Below are positions 30,176-38,903 of a DNA stretch of 45,675 nt, piece by piece. The position numbers were made by a program, and so were the translations under genes. Positions within the stretch are counted from its first letter, which is position 1; each line of letters starts with the position of its first letter. Under the pieces are notes generated by a model. The model saw only the letters and a program-made list of their open reading frames with translations. It was not told the origin of the DNA and ran no database searches. This stretch comes from Nonomuraea turkmeniaca (GTDB taxonomy: Bacteria; Actinomycetota; Actinomycetes; Streptosporangiales; Streptosporangiaceae): positions 1-45,675 of the forward strand of contig NZ_VCKY01000061.1 in assembly GCF_005889735.1 (NCBI RefSeq). Reading direction: 5' to 3'.

Positions 30176-30739
30176 CTATAGCGGTGATTTGTCCGCTATG
30201 GCGGAGGGGTGTGACTCGCGGTAGGCGGCCAGCACTTGCTTGCGGCGTTTGGCGGGGAGGCGGTCGATGTAGAGGTGGCCGTCGAGGTGGTCGGTCTCGT
30301 GTTGCAGGCAGCGCGCCAGCAGGCCGGTGCCCTCGACCGTGACCGGCTGTCCGGTGGCGTCGTAGCCGTGCACGGTGGCGTGGTCCGGGCGGGGGAGCGG
30401 CGCGTACTGGCCGGGCACCGACAAGCATCCCTCGTCGTCGGGATCGAGGTGGCGCTCGCCGACCTCTGGCAGCTCCAGCGTGGGGTTGACGACCACGCCC
30501 TTGTGATGCTCGCCGTCCGCGTCCGGGCAGTCGTAGACGAACACGCGCAGCGGCACGCCGATCTGGTTGGCGGCCAGGCCCACGCCCTCCGCCGCGTACA
30601 TGCTCGCGAACATGTCCGCCACCAGCGCCGCCAGCTCGTCGTCGAACCGGGTGACCGGCTCGCACGGGTGATGCAGCACGGGGTCGCCCACATGCACGAT
30701 CGGCCGGACTTCTCCCACGACCAACGCCTTTCTCGACAT
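30176..30739 (-). CDS. def: Peptide deformylase
   Basis: A 187-residue metallo-hydrolase removing formyl from new protein N-termini. Motif 1 is GVGLAANQIG, motif 2 EGCLSVP, motif 3 QHETDHLDG; all three Fe/Zn ligands (Cys and two His) are intact. I chose the ATG at 30739 (MSRKALVVGEV) over the TTG at 30778. Being in a row with a regulator and a decarboxylase, it is probably an accessory deformylase, not the fmt-linked housekeeping copy. Confidence 0.93.
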   Translation of the reverse strand: MSRKALVVGEVRPIVHVGDPVLHHPCEPVTRFDDELAALVADMFASMYAAEGVGLAANQIGVPLRVFVYDCPDADGEHHKGVVVNPTLELPEVGERHLDPDDEGCLSVPGQYAPLPRPDHATVHGYDATGQPVTVEGTGLLARCLQHETDHLDGHLYIDRLPAKRRKQVLAAYRESHPSAIADKSPL

Positions 30740-30809
30740 CGCGAACTGTCGCAGCAAGTCTACTGTCTCATATAACAAGACATTCTCTCTTGAATGGTGA
30801 GATGAGCAC

Positions 30810-30815
30810 TAGAGT
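30810..30815 (+). promoter_or_regulatory. -10 box for the methyltransferase gene
   Basis: TAGAGT followed after six bases by an ATG at 30822. Transcription should begin near that ATG, giving either a leaderless message or a ~24-nt leader with the AAGGAG used by the ATG at 30846. Confidence 0.45.
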
Positions 30816-30845
30816 GACCGCATGGGGCAACGAAGGAGTTCGACG

Positions 30846-31640
30846 ATGGACGCCGTCTACACGCATGGCCACCACGAGTCCGTGCTGCGCTCGCACCGCT
30901 GGCGCACCGCGCAGAACTCGGCCGCGTACCTGCTGCCGCACCTGAAGCCGCACATGACGCTCCTGGACGTGGGCAGCGGGCCCGGCACGATCACCGCCGA
31001 TCTGGCCGGCCTGGTCGGGCACGTGACGGCGTCCGAGGTCGCCGCCGAGGCGCTGGAGCTGGCGAAGACCGAGGTGGCCGCCAGGGGACTGGACAACGTG
31101 GACTTCGCCGTCGCCGACGTGCACGACCTGCCGTACGCCGACGACACCTTCTGCGTGGTCCACGCCCACCAGGTGCTGCAACATGTCGGCGACCCGGTGC
31201 GGGCGCTGCGCGAGATGCGCCGGGTGACCAAGCCCACCGGGTACGTGGGGGTGCGTGACAGCGACTACGCCGCGTTCACCTGGTATCCGCGGGTGCCGGA
31301 GCTGGATGAGTGGCTGGCGCTGTACCAGAAGATCGCGCGGGCCAACGGGGGCGAGCCGGACGCCGGCCGGCGGCTGCTGTCATGGGCGCGGGCCGCGGGC
31401 TTCGAGGACGTCACCGCCACCTCGTCCACCTGGTGCTTCGCCACGCCGGAAGACCGCGCCTGGTGGGCCGGCATGTGGGCCGAGCGGATCCTGCGTTCCT
31501 CCATGGCCGAGCAGGCCCTGGCGAGCGGCGCCGCCACGGAGGCCGACCTGCGGCGGATCTCGGACGGGTGGCTGGAGTGGGCGGCGGCCGGGGACGGGTG
31601 GTTGTCCATCCTGCACGGCGAGATCGTCTGCCGCGCCTGA
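30846..31640 (+). CDS. Class I SAM-dependent methyltransferase
   Basis: A 264-residue methyltransferase (Methyltransf_11/UbiE-like). Motif I is LLDVGSGPGTITADLAG, the acidic ribose-binding region follows in VTASEVAAEALELAKTEV, then AVADVHDLPYADDTFCVVHAHQVLQH as motif II/post-I. The start at 30846 is supported by AAGGAG seven bases upstream; an earlier ATG at 30822 would be leaderless and add eight residues. A small-molecule acceptor is likely but unknown. Confidence 0.88.
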   Translation: MDAVYTHGHHESVLRSHRWRTAQNSAAYLLPHLKPHMTLLDVGSGPGTITADLAGLVGHVTASEVAAEALELAKTEVAARGLDNVDFAVADVHDLPYADDTFCVVHAHQVLQHVGDPVRALREMRRVTKPTGYVGVRDSDYAAFTWYPRVPELDEWLALYQKIARANGGEPDAGRRLLSWARAAGFEDVTATSSTWCFATPEDRAWWAGMWAERILRSSMAEQALASGAATEADLRRISDGWLEWAAAGDGWLSILHGEIVCRA

Positions 31641-31644
31641 AGGG

Positions 31645-32160
31645 TCAGATTCCCAGGGTGCGGGCCCGCTGCCACTGCGGGTCGCGATAGAGGACCATAT
31701 CGGCGCCGACCATCTCGTCAGGCGCCGACAGCATGGTGATCTCGCCCGCCGCCTGCAACTGCAGCAGCAGATCGCGGACCCGCGGCCCGACCGGCAGCCG
31801 TCCGCCGGGCAGCCCGAGACCCGCTCGCACCGTGTCGGCGATCTCCGACAGGCGGAAGGGGCCGTCGACGCCGGCCACGATCCCGCGCACCACGCTCAGC
31901 GTGATCAGATTCTCGGCCTCCGCGTACGCCAGCTGCCAGGTGATCTGCCTTTTGCGCCGCCCGCTTCCCGCGCAGGCCGAGCAGCCGCGCGCCAGGCCCG
32001 GTGCCATCTGCTCCTCGGCCGAGCCGAGGCAGGCCGAGCACAGGCCGTTCTCGGCGGCGTGCAGCTCGGCCGTCATGCGGCCGCCGAGCAGCACACCGCA
32101 GTCACAGGCGAACGCCTCACCCAGGATGCCGTTCTGCGGGGAGATCGTATGGTTCGTCAC
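31645..32160 (-). CDS. Hypothetical protein with cysteine-rich zinc-ribbon-like N-terminus
   Basis: A 171-residue protein. Cys pairs at FACDCGV, GLCSACLGS and GCSACAGSG look like two zinc knuckles, followed by an all-helical/winged-helix-like C-terminal part (LITLSVVRGIVAGV, LSEIADTVRAGLGLPGGRL, VRDLLLQLQAAGEITML). I do not recognise the family. The GTG start at 32160 is preceded seven bases upstream by TAGAGT and lacks a Shine-Dalgarno, so the mRNA is probably leaderless. Confidence 0.65.
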   Translation of the reverse strand: MTNHTISPQNGILGEAFACDCGVLLGGRMTAELHAAENGLCSACLGSAEEQMAPGLARGCSACAGSGRRKRQITWQLAYAEAENLITLSVVRGIVAGVDGPFRLSEIADTVRAGLGLPGGRLPVGPRVRDLLLQLQAAGEITMLSAPDEMVGADMVLYRDPQWQRARTLGI

Positions 32161-32199
32161 CGAGTCGACTCTACCGGGACGCCGTCTGGACGAGACCGG

Positions 32200-33144
32200 T
32201 CAGGCGCGGAGGTCGGCCAGGCCACGCAGCCGCCGCAGCGCCTTGCGGGCCGCGGCGGCGACCCGTTCGTCCGGATGGTGGTCGATGAACACCTGCAGAA
32301 CCCGCCCCGTCCACGGATGGTCCCCGAACGCCAGCATCGCGATCGTGTTCGTCTGCTCCTCGGAGTTCATCCCCATGGCGATGGAGTTGATCACCTCGCC
32401 CGGCTCGTCCCCGAACTCCAGCAGCGCCGCCGCCATGTCCACCAGGACCCACGCGATCTCCTCGGGCACCGGCTGCCGATCCTCGCGCCCGGTCCTGGCC
32501 GCGATCACCGCGCCCAGCTTCGGCTCCTCCAGCAGCCGGGAGAGCGCCAGCCGGCCCTCGTCGCCGAAGCCCGACGTGCCCGAGTCCGACCACAGCAGCT
32601 CCACGCCGACGGCCCGGCTCAGCGGGCTCACCGTGGCCAGCGCCGAGGCGATCTCCGTCGCGGCCGCGTCCGCGTCCCTGCCCTTGAGCCACCCCGCCAG
32701 CTCCTCGCCGCGCTCTGCCTCCGGATAGGAGCGCAGTCCGTGCAGCAGCGCCGCCGCGTCGCCGTCCGCGAGCGACCCCATGACGGGGATCTCCTGGCCC
32801 GTGGTGTCCGCGATGATCAGCCGCGCCGTCCACAGGCCGAGCCAGCTCAGCGTGTACGGCTCCGCCTGGCGTACCAGCCCGAGCCCGGACAGCGTCCCGG
32901 GAATGTCGCCCTGGGCCGGCTCGCGCGACAGGAACAACCGGAGGAGCTCCAGCAGCAGGCCCTCGTCGGCGGCCAGCCGCTCCCGGCAGTGATCCGCCCA
33001 GGCGGCCAGCACCTCCGTGTCGTCGCCCTCGGGTTCGAGCTCCTCGGCCAGCGGGGCGGCGCGTACGGCCGCGGCCAGCGTGGCCTCGTCGGGCAGCCGG
33101 ATCGGAGGCTGTAGGGGCAGCGTGTCGTCGTCGTAGGACCTCAC
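32200..33144 (-). CDS. Hypothetical alpha-helical protein
   Basis: A 314-residue soluble protein. It is helix-rich and acidic (HCRERLAADEGLLLELLRLF, ALSRLLEEPKLGAVIAARTG), and ends in HEAT-like pieces (VLQVFIDHHPDERVAAAARKALRRLRGL). No catalytic motif is recognised. The GTG at 33144 follows AAAGGA; an ATG eight bases upstream is out of frame. It is divergent from the small frame and GNAT gene downstream. Confidence 0.7.
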   Translation of the reverse strand: MRSYDDDTLPLQPPIRLPDEATLAAAVRAAPLAEELEPEGDDTEVLAAWADHCRERLAADEGLLLELLRLFLSREPAQGDIPGTLSGLGLVRQAEPYTLSWLGLWTARLIIADTTGQEIPVMGSLADGDAAALLHGLRSYPEAERGEELAGWLKGRDADAAATEIASALATVSPLSRAVGVELLWSDSGTSGFGDEGRLALSRLLEEPKLGAVIAARTGREDRQPVPEEIAWVLVDMAAALLEFGDEPGEVINSIAMGMNSEEQTNTIAMLAFGDHPWTGRVLQVFIDHHPDERVAAAARKALRRLRGLADLRA

Positions 33145-33218
33145 GAGCCCATCCTTTCGCGATAATTCCGCTAGAGTGCACGCGGACGCCGAAAAGTCGG
33201 AAGAAAGGAGGCGCTGAG

Positions 33219-33308
33219 ATGTCCGGTTTTGCCCCGGGCGCTCGTCGCGCCCGCTTCTACTTCTCGGAGGAATCGTGCATTTCCGTACCGCGGTCGAGAG
33301 CGATCTAG
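33219..33308 (+). CDS. Possible 29-residue leader peptide overlapping the GNAT gene
   Basis: A short frame ATG 33219 to TAG 33308 (MSGFAPGARRARFYFSEESC...) has a near-perfect AAAGGAGG seven bases upstream, stronger than that of most genes here. It overlaps the start of the acetyltransferase (33275) by 34 bases in another frame, so ribosomes finishing it pass the GNAT start. It could be a coupled leader or a small protein. Confidence 0.4.
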   Translation: MSGFAPGARRARFYFSEESCISVPRSRAI

Positions 33309-34204
33309 ACCGTCTCCTCGGCTGCGTCGTCGACGAGTCCATCAGCTGGGCCCATCCCGACCGCCTGTTGTCCTTTCTCGAAAGCGGCAACTACCGTTAC
33401 GACCGCATCTGGATCGCCGAGGACGGCGATCGGATCCTGGCCCGCGCCGTCTGGTGGGGCTTCTCCGGCGGTGACAAACCGCCGCTCGCGATGGACTGCC
33501 TGTACGTCCATCCATCTGTCGACGACCGTGTGGGCCTGGCGGCCGAGTTGCTCCGGCACGCGTTCGCCGCGTCCGGGGAGCGGCCCGCGTACCACGTGTT
33601 CCTCTCCAACGGCTGGCGGGACGACCCGAAGGCCACGGCGGCGATCGCCTGGCGGTGGGAGGCCGCCGGCCGCGCCGGGCTGACGGAGGAGCTGGAGCGC
33701 CTGGGGTACGAGTGGACGGCCGATGAGCCCGTGCCCGAGCCGTCGGAGCGGCTCGTGTTCCGCGGGGATGACGACGACGAGGCGTTCGTCGCGGCGTTCC
33801 GGCGGGTGGCGGAGGGCTCGCTCGACTACGACACGCGGCAGGGGCTGCTCACCATGGACCCGGAGACGCAGGCGCGCGAGGACGTCGACATCTACAAGTC
33901 GATGCCGGGGGACCGGTCGTGGTGGCGGCTGGCGTACACGAAGGACGGCGACCTGGCCGGGGTCGCGCTGCCGTCGGCCAACGACGCCTCGCCCGTGGTG
34001 GGCTACCTCGGCGTGGTGCCCGAGCACCGCGGCCACGGGTACGTCGACGACCTGCTCGCCGAGATCACCCGCTTCCACTTCGAGCGTGGTGTGCGGCGGA
34101 TCGTGGCCGACACGGACAGGGGAAACGTGCCGATGGCTCGGGCCTTCGAACGCGGCGGTTACCGCAATTTCGCCATCAGGATGGTCTTGTCCGCCAAGCC
34201 GTAA
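33275..34204 (+). CDS. GNAT acetyltransferase with two acetyltransferase-like halves
   Basis: A 309-residue protein. Two GNAT-like folds: an N-terminal half (residues 1-~150, with AMDCLYVHPSVDDRVGLAAE) and a C-terminal half with the acetyl-CoA motif YLGVVPEHRGHGYVDDLLAE and the DTDRGNVPMARAFERGGY ending. The GTG at 33275 follows GGAGGAA. The N-terminal half lacks a clear Q/RxxGxG/A motif, so only the C-terminal half may bind CoA. The substrate is unknown. Confidence 0.88.
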   Translation: MHFRTAVESDLDRLLGCVVDESISWAHPDRLLSFLESGNYRYDRIWIAEDGDRILARAVWWGFSGGDKPPLAMDCLYVHPSVDDRVGLAAELLRHAFAASGERPAYHVFLSNGWRDDPKATAAIAWRWEAAGRAGLTEELERLGYEWTADEPVPEPSERLVFRGDDDDEAFVAAFRRVAEGSLDYDTRQGLLTMDPETQAREDVDIYKSMPGDRSWWRLAYTKDGDLAGVALPSANDASPVVGYLGVVPEHRGHGYVDDLLAEITRFHFERGVRRIVADTDRGNVPMARAFERGGYRNFAIRMVLSAKP

Positions 34205-34276
34205 GTATCGGCGAACGCCGCTCATCCCGTGAATACGTGATGCGCGCGGGCCGTCGTACCCGTCATTGTTGATCAC

Positions 34277-35050
34277 ATGACGTGGGAGATGGAGAAAATC
34301 GACCTGGACGCGTACCTGACCAGGATCGGCTACGACGGCCCGCTCGCCGCGACGGCCGCGACGCTGCGCGCCGTGCACCTGGCACACGTCCAGGCCATCC
34401 CCTTCGAGAACCTGGACGTGCTCCTCGGCCGCGGCGTGCGACTCGACCTCGGCAGCCTGCAGGACAAGATGGTGACGGGCGGGCGCGGCGGCTACTGCCA
34501 CGAACAGAACCTGCTGTTCGCGGCCGCGCTCGAACGCCTCGGCTTCACCGTGACCCGCCACCTGGCCCGGATCCGGCTCGGCCGGTACCATCTGCCCCGC
34601 TCGCACGCCACGCTCACCGTGGCGGCGGACGGGCTGACGTGGCTCGCTGACGTCGGGTTCGGGGGTGAAGGGTTGGTGGAGCCGATGCCGTTCGAGGACG
34701 GCGCCACACTGGAATCGGGGCCGTGGCGGTGGCGGCTGGGCCGTGACGGCGACTTCTGGGTCCTGCACGCGGGGCCGCCTTCGGACGAAACGGAGCTGTA
34801 CGCCCTGCGCCCCGACGAGCCGCACTATCCGAGCGACTTCGAGGTGGCCAACTTCTACGTCTCGGAGTATCCGCAGTCGCCGTTCCGGCACCATGTGCTC
34901 GTCCAGCGGACCACCGCCGGGGAGCGGATCCGCCTAGAGGATCTCCCGGTGAGGACCGCGGAGGAGCTGATGGCGACCCTGCGCGACCACCTCGGCATCG
35001 AGATCGGGGCGGCGGACGCAGAGGCCGTGCTGCCCAAGCTCGCCGACTGA
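34277..35050 (+). CDS. nat: Arylamine N-acetyltransferase
   Basis: A 257-residue NAT enzyme. The catalytic triad Cys, His, Asp is in GGRGGYCHEQN, LPRSHATLTV and WLADVGFGGEG; QAIPFENLDVLLGR is also diagnostic. It uses acetyl-CoA (or another acyl-CoA) to acylate aromatic amines or hydrazines. Length is slightly short of the usual ~275. It probably forms a unit with the GNAT gene 72 bp upstream. Confidence 0.95.
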   Translation: MTWEMEKIDLDAYLTRIGYDGPLAATAATLRAVHLAHVQAIPFENLDVLLGRGVRLDLGSLQDKMVTGGRGGYCHEQNLLFAAALERLGFTVTRHLARIRLGRYHLPRSHATLTVAADGLTWLADVGFGGEGLVEPMPFEDGATLESGPWRWRLGRDGDFWVLHAGPPSDETELYALRPDEPHYPSDFEVANFYVSEYPQSPFRHHVLVQRTTAGERIRLEDLPVRTAEELMATLRDHLGIEIGAADAEAVLPKLAD

Positions 35051-35110
35051 CCGCCCATGACCATGGGCGCAGGGGAGCCGGCCGTGTCCTGACCTCGCGG
35101 CAGCCCGGCT

Positions 35111-35149
35111 TCCTGCCGGCCCCGGCGAGAGCCGCCGAGACCGGCAGGA
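35111..35149. terminator. Bidirectional terminator
   Basis: TCCTGCCGG (35111-35119) and CCGGCAGGA (35141-35149) form a perfect 9-bp stem with a 21-base loop between the convergent nat and hydrolase genes. Confidence 0.65.
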
Positions 35150-35159
35150 CGAGCTCCGT

Positions 35160-35879
35160 TCAGCCCTGTACGTGGCCGACGGCGTCGAGGACGGCGGCGA
35201 CCACGGCGTCGGGCTGGGACGCCGCGATCGCATGCGAGGCGCCGATGACCTCCTGGGTTCCTCGTGAGCCGGCGCGTTCGGCCATGAACCGCAGCGCCGC
35301 GGCCGGGATGTTGAGGTCGCGCTCGCCGTGGACGAACCAGGACGGTGTGGCGCGCCAGGCGGGCTCGTCCACCGTCAGCCCGTCGGTCAGGGCCTGCTCG
35401 GTCACCGGCCGCTGGGTGGCGGCCATCAGGGCGGCCTCGCCGGCGTCGAGGTCGGCGCAGAACTGGTAGTGGAACTTGTCCTCGGCGATGCGGAACTCGT
35501 TGCCGCCGGAGGCGACCGGGTAGGCCTCCAGCGCGGCGCCCAGGGTGCTGCCCTCGAACTTCCCGGACAGCAGGAGCGCGCTCTCGCCGGGTGCGGGGGC
35601 GAAGGCGGCGACGTAGACCAGGGCGCGGACGTTCGGGTCGCCGGCCGCGGCCTGGGTGATGACCATGCCGCCGTAGGAGTGGCCGACCAGGATGACCGGG
35701 CGGCCGATGCCGGTGATCAAGTCGCGCACGTAGGCGGCGTCGCCCTCGACGCTGCGCAGCGGGTTGGCCGCGGCGACGGCGGTGCGCCCGTGGCCGTGCA
35801 GGCGCTGGATGACGCGGTTCCAGCTCGCCGACTCGGCGAAGGCGCCGTGGACCAGGACGATGACGGGCTGCTCACTCAT
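35160..35879 (-). CDS. Alpha/beta hydrolase (MhpC-like)
   Basis: A 239-residue hydrolase with an N-terminal VIVLVHGAFAES oxyanion strand and the nucleophile elbow VILVGHSYGGMVITQAA (Ser), and a late catalytic His in VIGASHAIAASQP. It overlaps the upstream hydrolase gene by four bases (ATGA), so the two are translationally coupled. It belongs to the common 'alpha/beta hydrolase after stress' group with no known substrate. Confidence 0.88.
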   Translation of the reverse strand: MSEQPVIVLVHGAFAESASWNRVIQRLHGHGRTAVAAANPLRSVEGDAAYVRDLITGIGRPVILVGHSYGGMVITQAAAGDPNVRALVYVAAFAPAPGESALLLSGKFEGSTLGAALEAYPVASGGNEFRIAEDKFHYQFCADLDAGEAALMAATQRPVTEQALTDGLTVDEPAWRATPSWFVHGERDLNIPAAALRFMAERAGSRGTQEVIGASHAIAASQPDAVVAAVLDAVGHVQG

Positions 35880-36838
35880 GAGTCGGCCTTTCCGGTGTTC
35901 AAGGCGGTCTTGAGGACCTCGATGGCCTGCGCGGTCGCGGCGCGCGCGGCGCGGGTGCCGCAGAGCGGGTTGAGCATCATGAAGTCGTGCAGGGTGCCGT
36001 TGTAGCGGACGCTGGTGGTCGGCACGCCGGCCGCGGTCAGCTTGCGGGCGTAGGCCTCGCCTTCGTCGCGCAGCACGTCGTTCTCGTCGACGATGACGAA
36101 CGCTGGCGGCAGGCCGGCCAGGTCGTCGAGGGTGGCGCGCAGCGGTGAGGCGGTGATCTCGGCGCGCTGGGCGGGGTCGGTGGTGTAGGCGTCCCAGAAC
36201 CAGGCCATCGCGTTGGCGGTCAGGTACGGGCCGTCGGCGAACTCGCGGTAGCTACCGGTGTCCTGGGCGGCGTCGGTGACCGGGTAGTACAGCGACTGGT
36301 GCACGAAGGTCACGTCGCCGCGCCGCTTGGCCAGGATGGTCAGGGCTGCGGTCATGTTGCCGCCGACCGAGTCCCCGGCCACCGCCAGCCGGGAGGCGTC
36401 CAGGCCCTCCTCGGCGCCGTCCCGGGTGATCCACTGGGCGGTGGCGTAGGCCTGCTCGATCGCGACCGGGTAGCGGACCTCGGGCGAGCGGTCGTACTCC
36501 ACGAAGATCACCGCCGCTCCCGCGCCGACGGCAAGTTCGCTGACGAGGCGGTCGTGGGTGCCGGCGTTGCCCAGCACCCAGCCGCCGCCGTGCACGTACA
36601 GGACGGCAGGGAGCGTCCCGGCCGCTCCGGCGGGCTTGACGATCCGTACCCGCACGTCGCCGGCCTCGGCCGGGACAGTGATCCACTTCTCGTCCACGCC
36701 GGGCTTGGCGACCGGGGCGGCCTGCAGGTCGTCCAGCACCTTGCGGGCGCCGTCGACCCCGAGCTCGTACAGGAACGGAGGCTTGGAGGTCGCTTCGGCG
36801 AGCTCCTGCGCCGCCGACTCCAGGATGTGCTTGCTCAT
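35876..36838 (-). CDS. Alpha/beta hydrolase, HSL/esterase family
   Basis: A 320-residue esterase of the hormone-sensitive-lipase family. The oxyanion motif is VLYVHGGGWVLG, the nucleophile Ser in LAVAGDSVGGNMTAAL, Asp in FVIVDENDVLRDEG and His in GTLHDFMML. It hydrolyses small esters. The ATG at 36838 follows GGGAAGAACC. It shares an operon with the smaller hydrolase, an arrangement often seen where a substrate is cut by paired hydrolases. Confidence 0.9.
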   Translation of the reverse strand: MSKHILESAAQELAEATSKPPFLYELGVDGARKVLDDLQAAPVAKPGVDEKWITVPAEAGDVRVRIVKPAGAAGTLPAVLYVHGGGWVLGNAGTHDRLVSELAVGAGAAVIFVEYDRSPEVRYPVAIEQAYATAQWITRDGAEEGLDASRLAVAGDSVGGNMTAALTILAKRRGDVTFVHQSLYYPVTDAAQDTGSYREFADGPYLTANAMAWFWDAYTTDPAQRAEITASPLRATLDDLAGLPPAFVIVDENDVLRDEGEAYARKLTAAGVPTTSVRYNGTLHDFMMLNPLCGTRAARAATAQAIEVLKTALNTGKADS

Positions 36839-37079
36839 ATGGTTCTTCCCTTTTTGTTCGTGAGACTGGGTCACCGGCTGCCCGGGTCGGGTGGACGGCG
36901 AGAGGCGACGGGCCTTGCCCGTGGTCGCCGTCGTGGTCCGGTGTTTCCTCGCCGACCTCTCGGTGACTTCCCTCGCAGAACGTTGGGAATCCGAGTGGCG
37001 CACCGGCAGAGCGCAAACACTGTCCTGCGGCGCGCGGAAGGGGCCGGGCGCGCCACATGATCGTGTGGCGCGCCGGGGC
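36839..37079. other. Upstream region of the hydrolase pair
   Basis: No gene. It should carry the promoter of the hydrolase operon; I do not see a reliable -10/-35 pair. A universal stress protein remnant follows at 37080-37154. Confidence 0.4.
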
Positions 37080-37154
37080 CTACGGGTGGACGGGGACGAT
37101 CGCCACTGGGCAGGTGGCGTGGTGCAGCAGCGCGGTGACGGGCCCGCTTTCCGG
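37080..37154 (-). pseudogene. Universal stress protein C-terminal remnant
   Basis: Minus-strand reading SGPVTALLHHATCPVAIVPVHP then stop at 37080 is the extreme C-terminus of a UspA-type protein (LHHAxCPVAVV...). No other part of a Usp gene lies upstream, where the flavoprotein gene ends, so it is a fragment of about 22 codons. Confidence 0.6.
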
Positions 37155-37172
37155 CAGGCTGGTGGTTGATCG

Positions 37173-38903
37173 TTACTCGACGAGTTTGCCGACGGTTGAA
37201 ACCTCGCGCATGAGCGCCGCGATCTCGCCCGGAATCGGCGGGATGGCCTCCCGCTCCACCGATCCCGGGCCGGACCACACGAGGTTGACCTGCAGTGCGG
37301 GGTCGAGCTCGGGGTAGTCGGAGCGGTTGTGGCAGCCGCGGGTCTCGCGACGTTCCAGCGCGGTCTCGATCGTCGCGCGGGCGGCGAGCGCCGCCGACTT
37401 CAGGTCGAAGGCGTGGGCCAGGTCCTGGAAGCCGGCGATGTCCGGATGCACGCCGACGTCGGCGATGCGCGCCTGCGCCGCGGCGAGTTCGGCGAGGCCT
37501 TTGCGCAGACCGCTCTCGTCGCGCACCACGCCGGCGTACTCGGTCATGATGTCGCGCAGGGCGCGCTGCAGTGAGCGCACGTTCTCGGGGCCGTCGGCGG
37601 CCAGGAGGTTGTCCACCTCCGCCCGTGCCGCGTCGAGCGCGTCGGCCGAGCGGCGCTGGGCGTCGAGGCCCGCGGAGTACTCGGCCGCCGCCTGCCCGAC
37701 GATGCGGCCGAAGACCAGGAGTTCGATGAGGGAGTTGCCGCCGAGGCGGTTGGCGCCGTGCAGGCCGCTGGCCGCCTCCCCGATCGCGTACAGGCCGCCG
37801 ACGCCCGTGCCGTGGTCCTCGGGCCGCACCCAGACCCCGCCCATCGAGTAGTGCGCGGTCGGCGCGATCTCGATCGGGTCCTTGGTGATGTCGAGCATCT
37901 GCAGCTCCAGAAGCGTCTGGTAGACGCGCGGCAACCGCGTCATGATCGTCTCGCGCGGCAGATGCGACACATCGAGCCAGACGCCGCCGCCCGGAGTCCC
38001 GCGGCCTTCCTTGATCTCCGTGTAGGCCGCCAGGGCGATGCGGTCGCGCGTGGACAACTCCATCCGCTCCGGGTCGTACCGGGACATGAACCGTTCGCCG
38101 AGCTGGTTGCGCAGGATTCCACCCTCGCCCCGTGCCGCTTCGGAGACGAGGGTGCCGGCGGCGTTCTCGGGTGCGATGAGACCGGAGGGGTGGAACTGCA
38201 CCAGCTCGGGGTCGCGGATACGGCAGCCCGCCAGGACCGCCAGGCGGAAGGAGTCGCCGGTGTTCTCGTCCCTCCGGGAGGAGGTGCGCCGCCAGATCCG
38301 GGTGTGGCCGCCGGCGGCCAGGATCACCGCGTCGGCGTGGATGACGTAGCGGCTGCCATCGGTCAGGTCGAACCCGTACGCACCGAAGACCGCGTTGTCG
38401 CGGACGAGGATGCGCGTGATGTACACGGTGTCGAGGATGGGGACGTCGAGCTGCGCCGCGCGGTTGATCAGGGTGCGCTGGATCTCCAGTCCGGTGTAGT
38501 CCCCGGCGTAGGCGGTGCGCCGGTAGGCGTGGGCGCCGAAGAAGCGCTGCGAGATGCGCCCGTCCTGCTCGCGGGCGAACGGCATGCCCCAGCGCTGGAG
38601 GTCGTCGATGCCCCGCGCGGCTCCCTCGGTGACGATTCGCACGGTCTGCGGGTTGGCGAGGAGGTAGCTCTCCTTGAGGGTGTCCGCCGCGTGCTGCTGC
38701 CAGGTGTCCTCGGGGTCCATCGTGGCGAGCGCCGCGTTGATGCCGCCTGCCGCGAGCGAGGTGTGCGCGTCCGCCTTCGGCCGCTTGCCGACCGCGAGGA
38801 CGTCGACACCGCGCTCGGCGAGCTCTATCGCGGCCCGAAGCCCGGCTCCTCCTGTGCCGATGACCAGGACGGACGTGGCAATCCGGTGCTCTGGCGAGTG
38901 CAT
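37173..38903 (-). CDS. FAD-dependent fumarate reductase / succinate dehydrogenase flavoprotein-like protein
   Basis: A 576-residue flavoprotein. VLVIGTGGAGLRAAIELAER is the FAD site; DAHTSLAAGGINAAL carries the His that binds FAD covalently in SdhA/FrdA; active-site residues are in VSEAARGEGGILRNQLGERF, DRIALAAYTEI, IAPTAHYSMGGVWV and GANRLGGNSL. L-aspartate oxidase shares this fold. No iron-sulfur subunit or membrane anchor is beside it, so it is either an orphan with a partner elsewhere or a soluble fumarate-reductase-like enzyme. AAGGAGCACC precedes the ATG. Confidence 0.88.
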   Translation of the reverse strand: MHSPEHRIATSVLVIGTGGAGLRAAIELAERGVDVLAVGKRPKADAHTSLAAGGINAALATMDPEDTWQQHAADTLKESYLLANPQTVRIVTEGAARGIDDLQRWGMPFAREQDGRISQRFFGAHAYRRTAYAGDYTGLEIQRTLINRAAQLDVPILDTVYITRILVRDNAVFGAYGFDLTDGSRYVIHADAVILAAGGHTRIWRRTSSRRDENTGDSFRLAVLAGCRIRDPELVQFHPSGLIAPENAAGTLVSEAARGEGGILRNQLGERFMSRYDPERMELSTRDRIALAAYTEIKEGRGTPGGGVWLDVSHLPRETIMTRLPRVYQTLLELQMLDITKDPIEIAPTAHYSMGGVWVRPEDHGTGVGGLYAIGEAASGLHGANRLGGNSLIELLVFGRIVGQAAAEYSAGLDAQRRSADALDAARAEVDNLLAADGPENVRSLQRALRDIMTEYAGVVRDESGLRKGLAELAAAQARIADVGVHPDIAGFQDLAHAFDLKSAALAARATIETALERRETRGCHNRSDYPELDPALQVNLVWSGPGSVEREAIPPIPGEIAALMREVSTVGKLVE

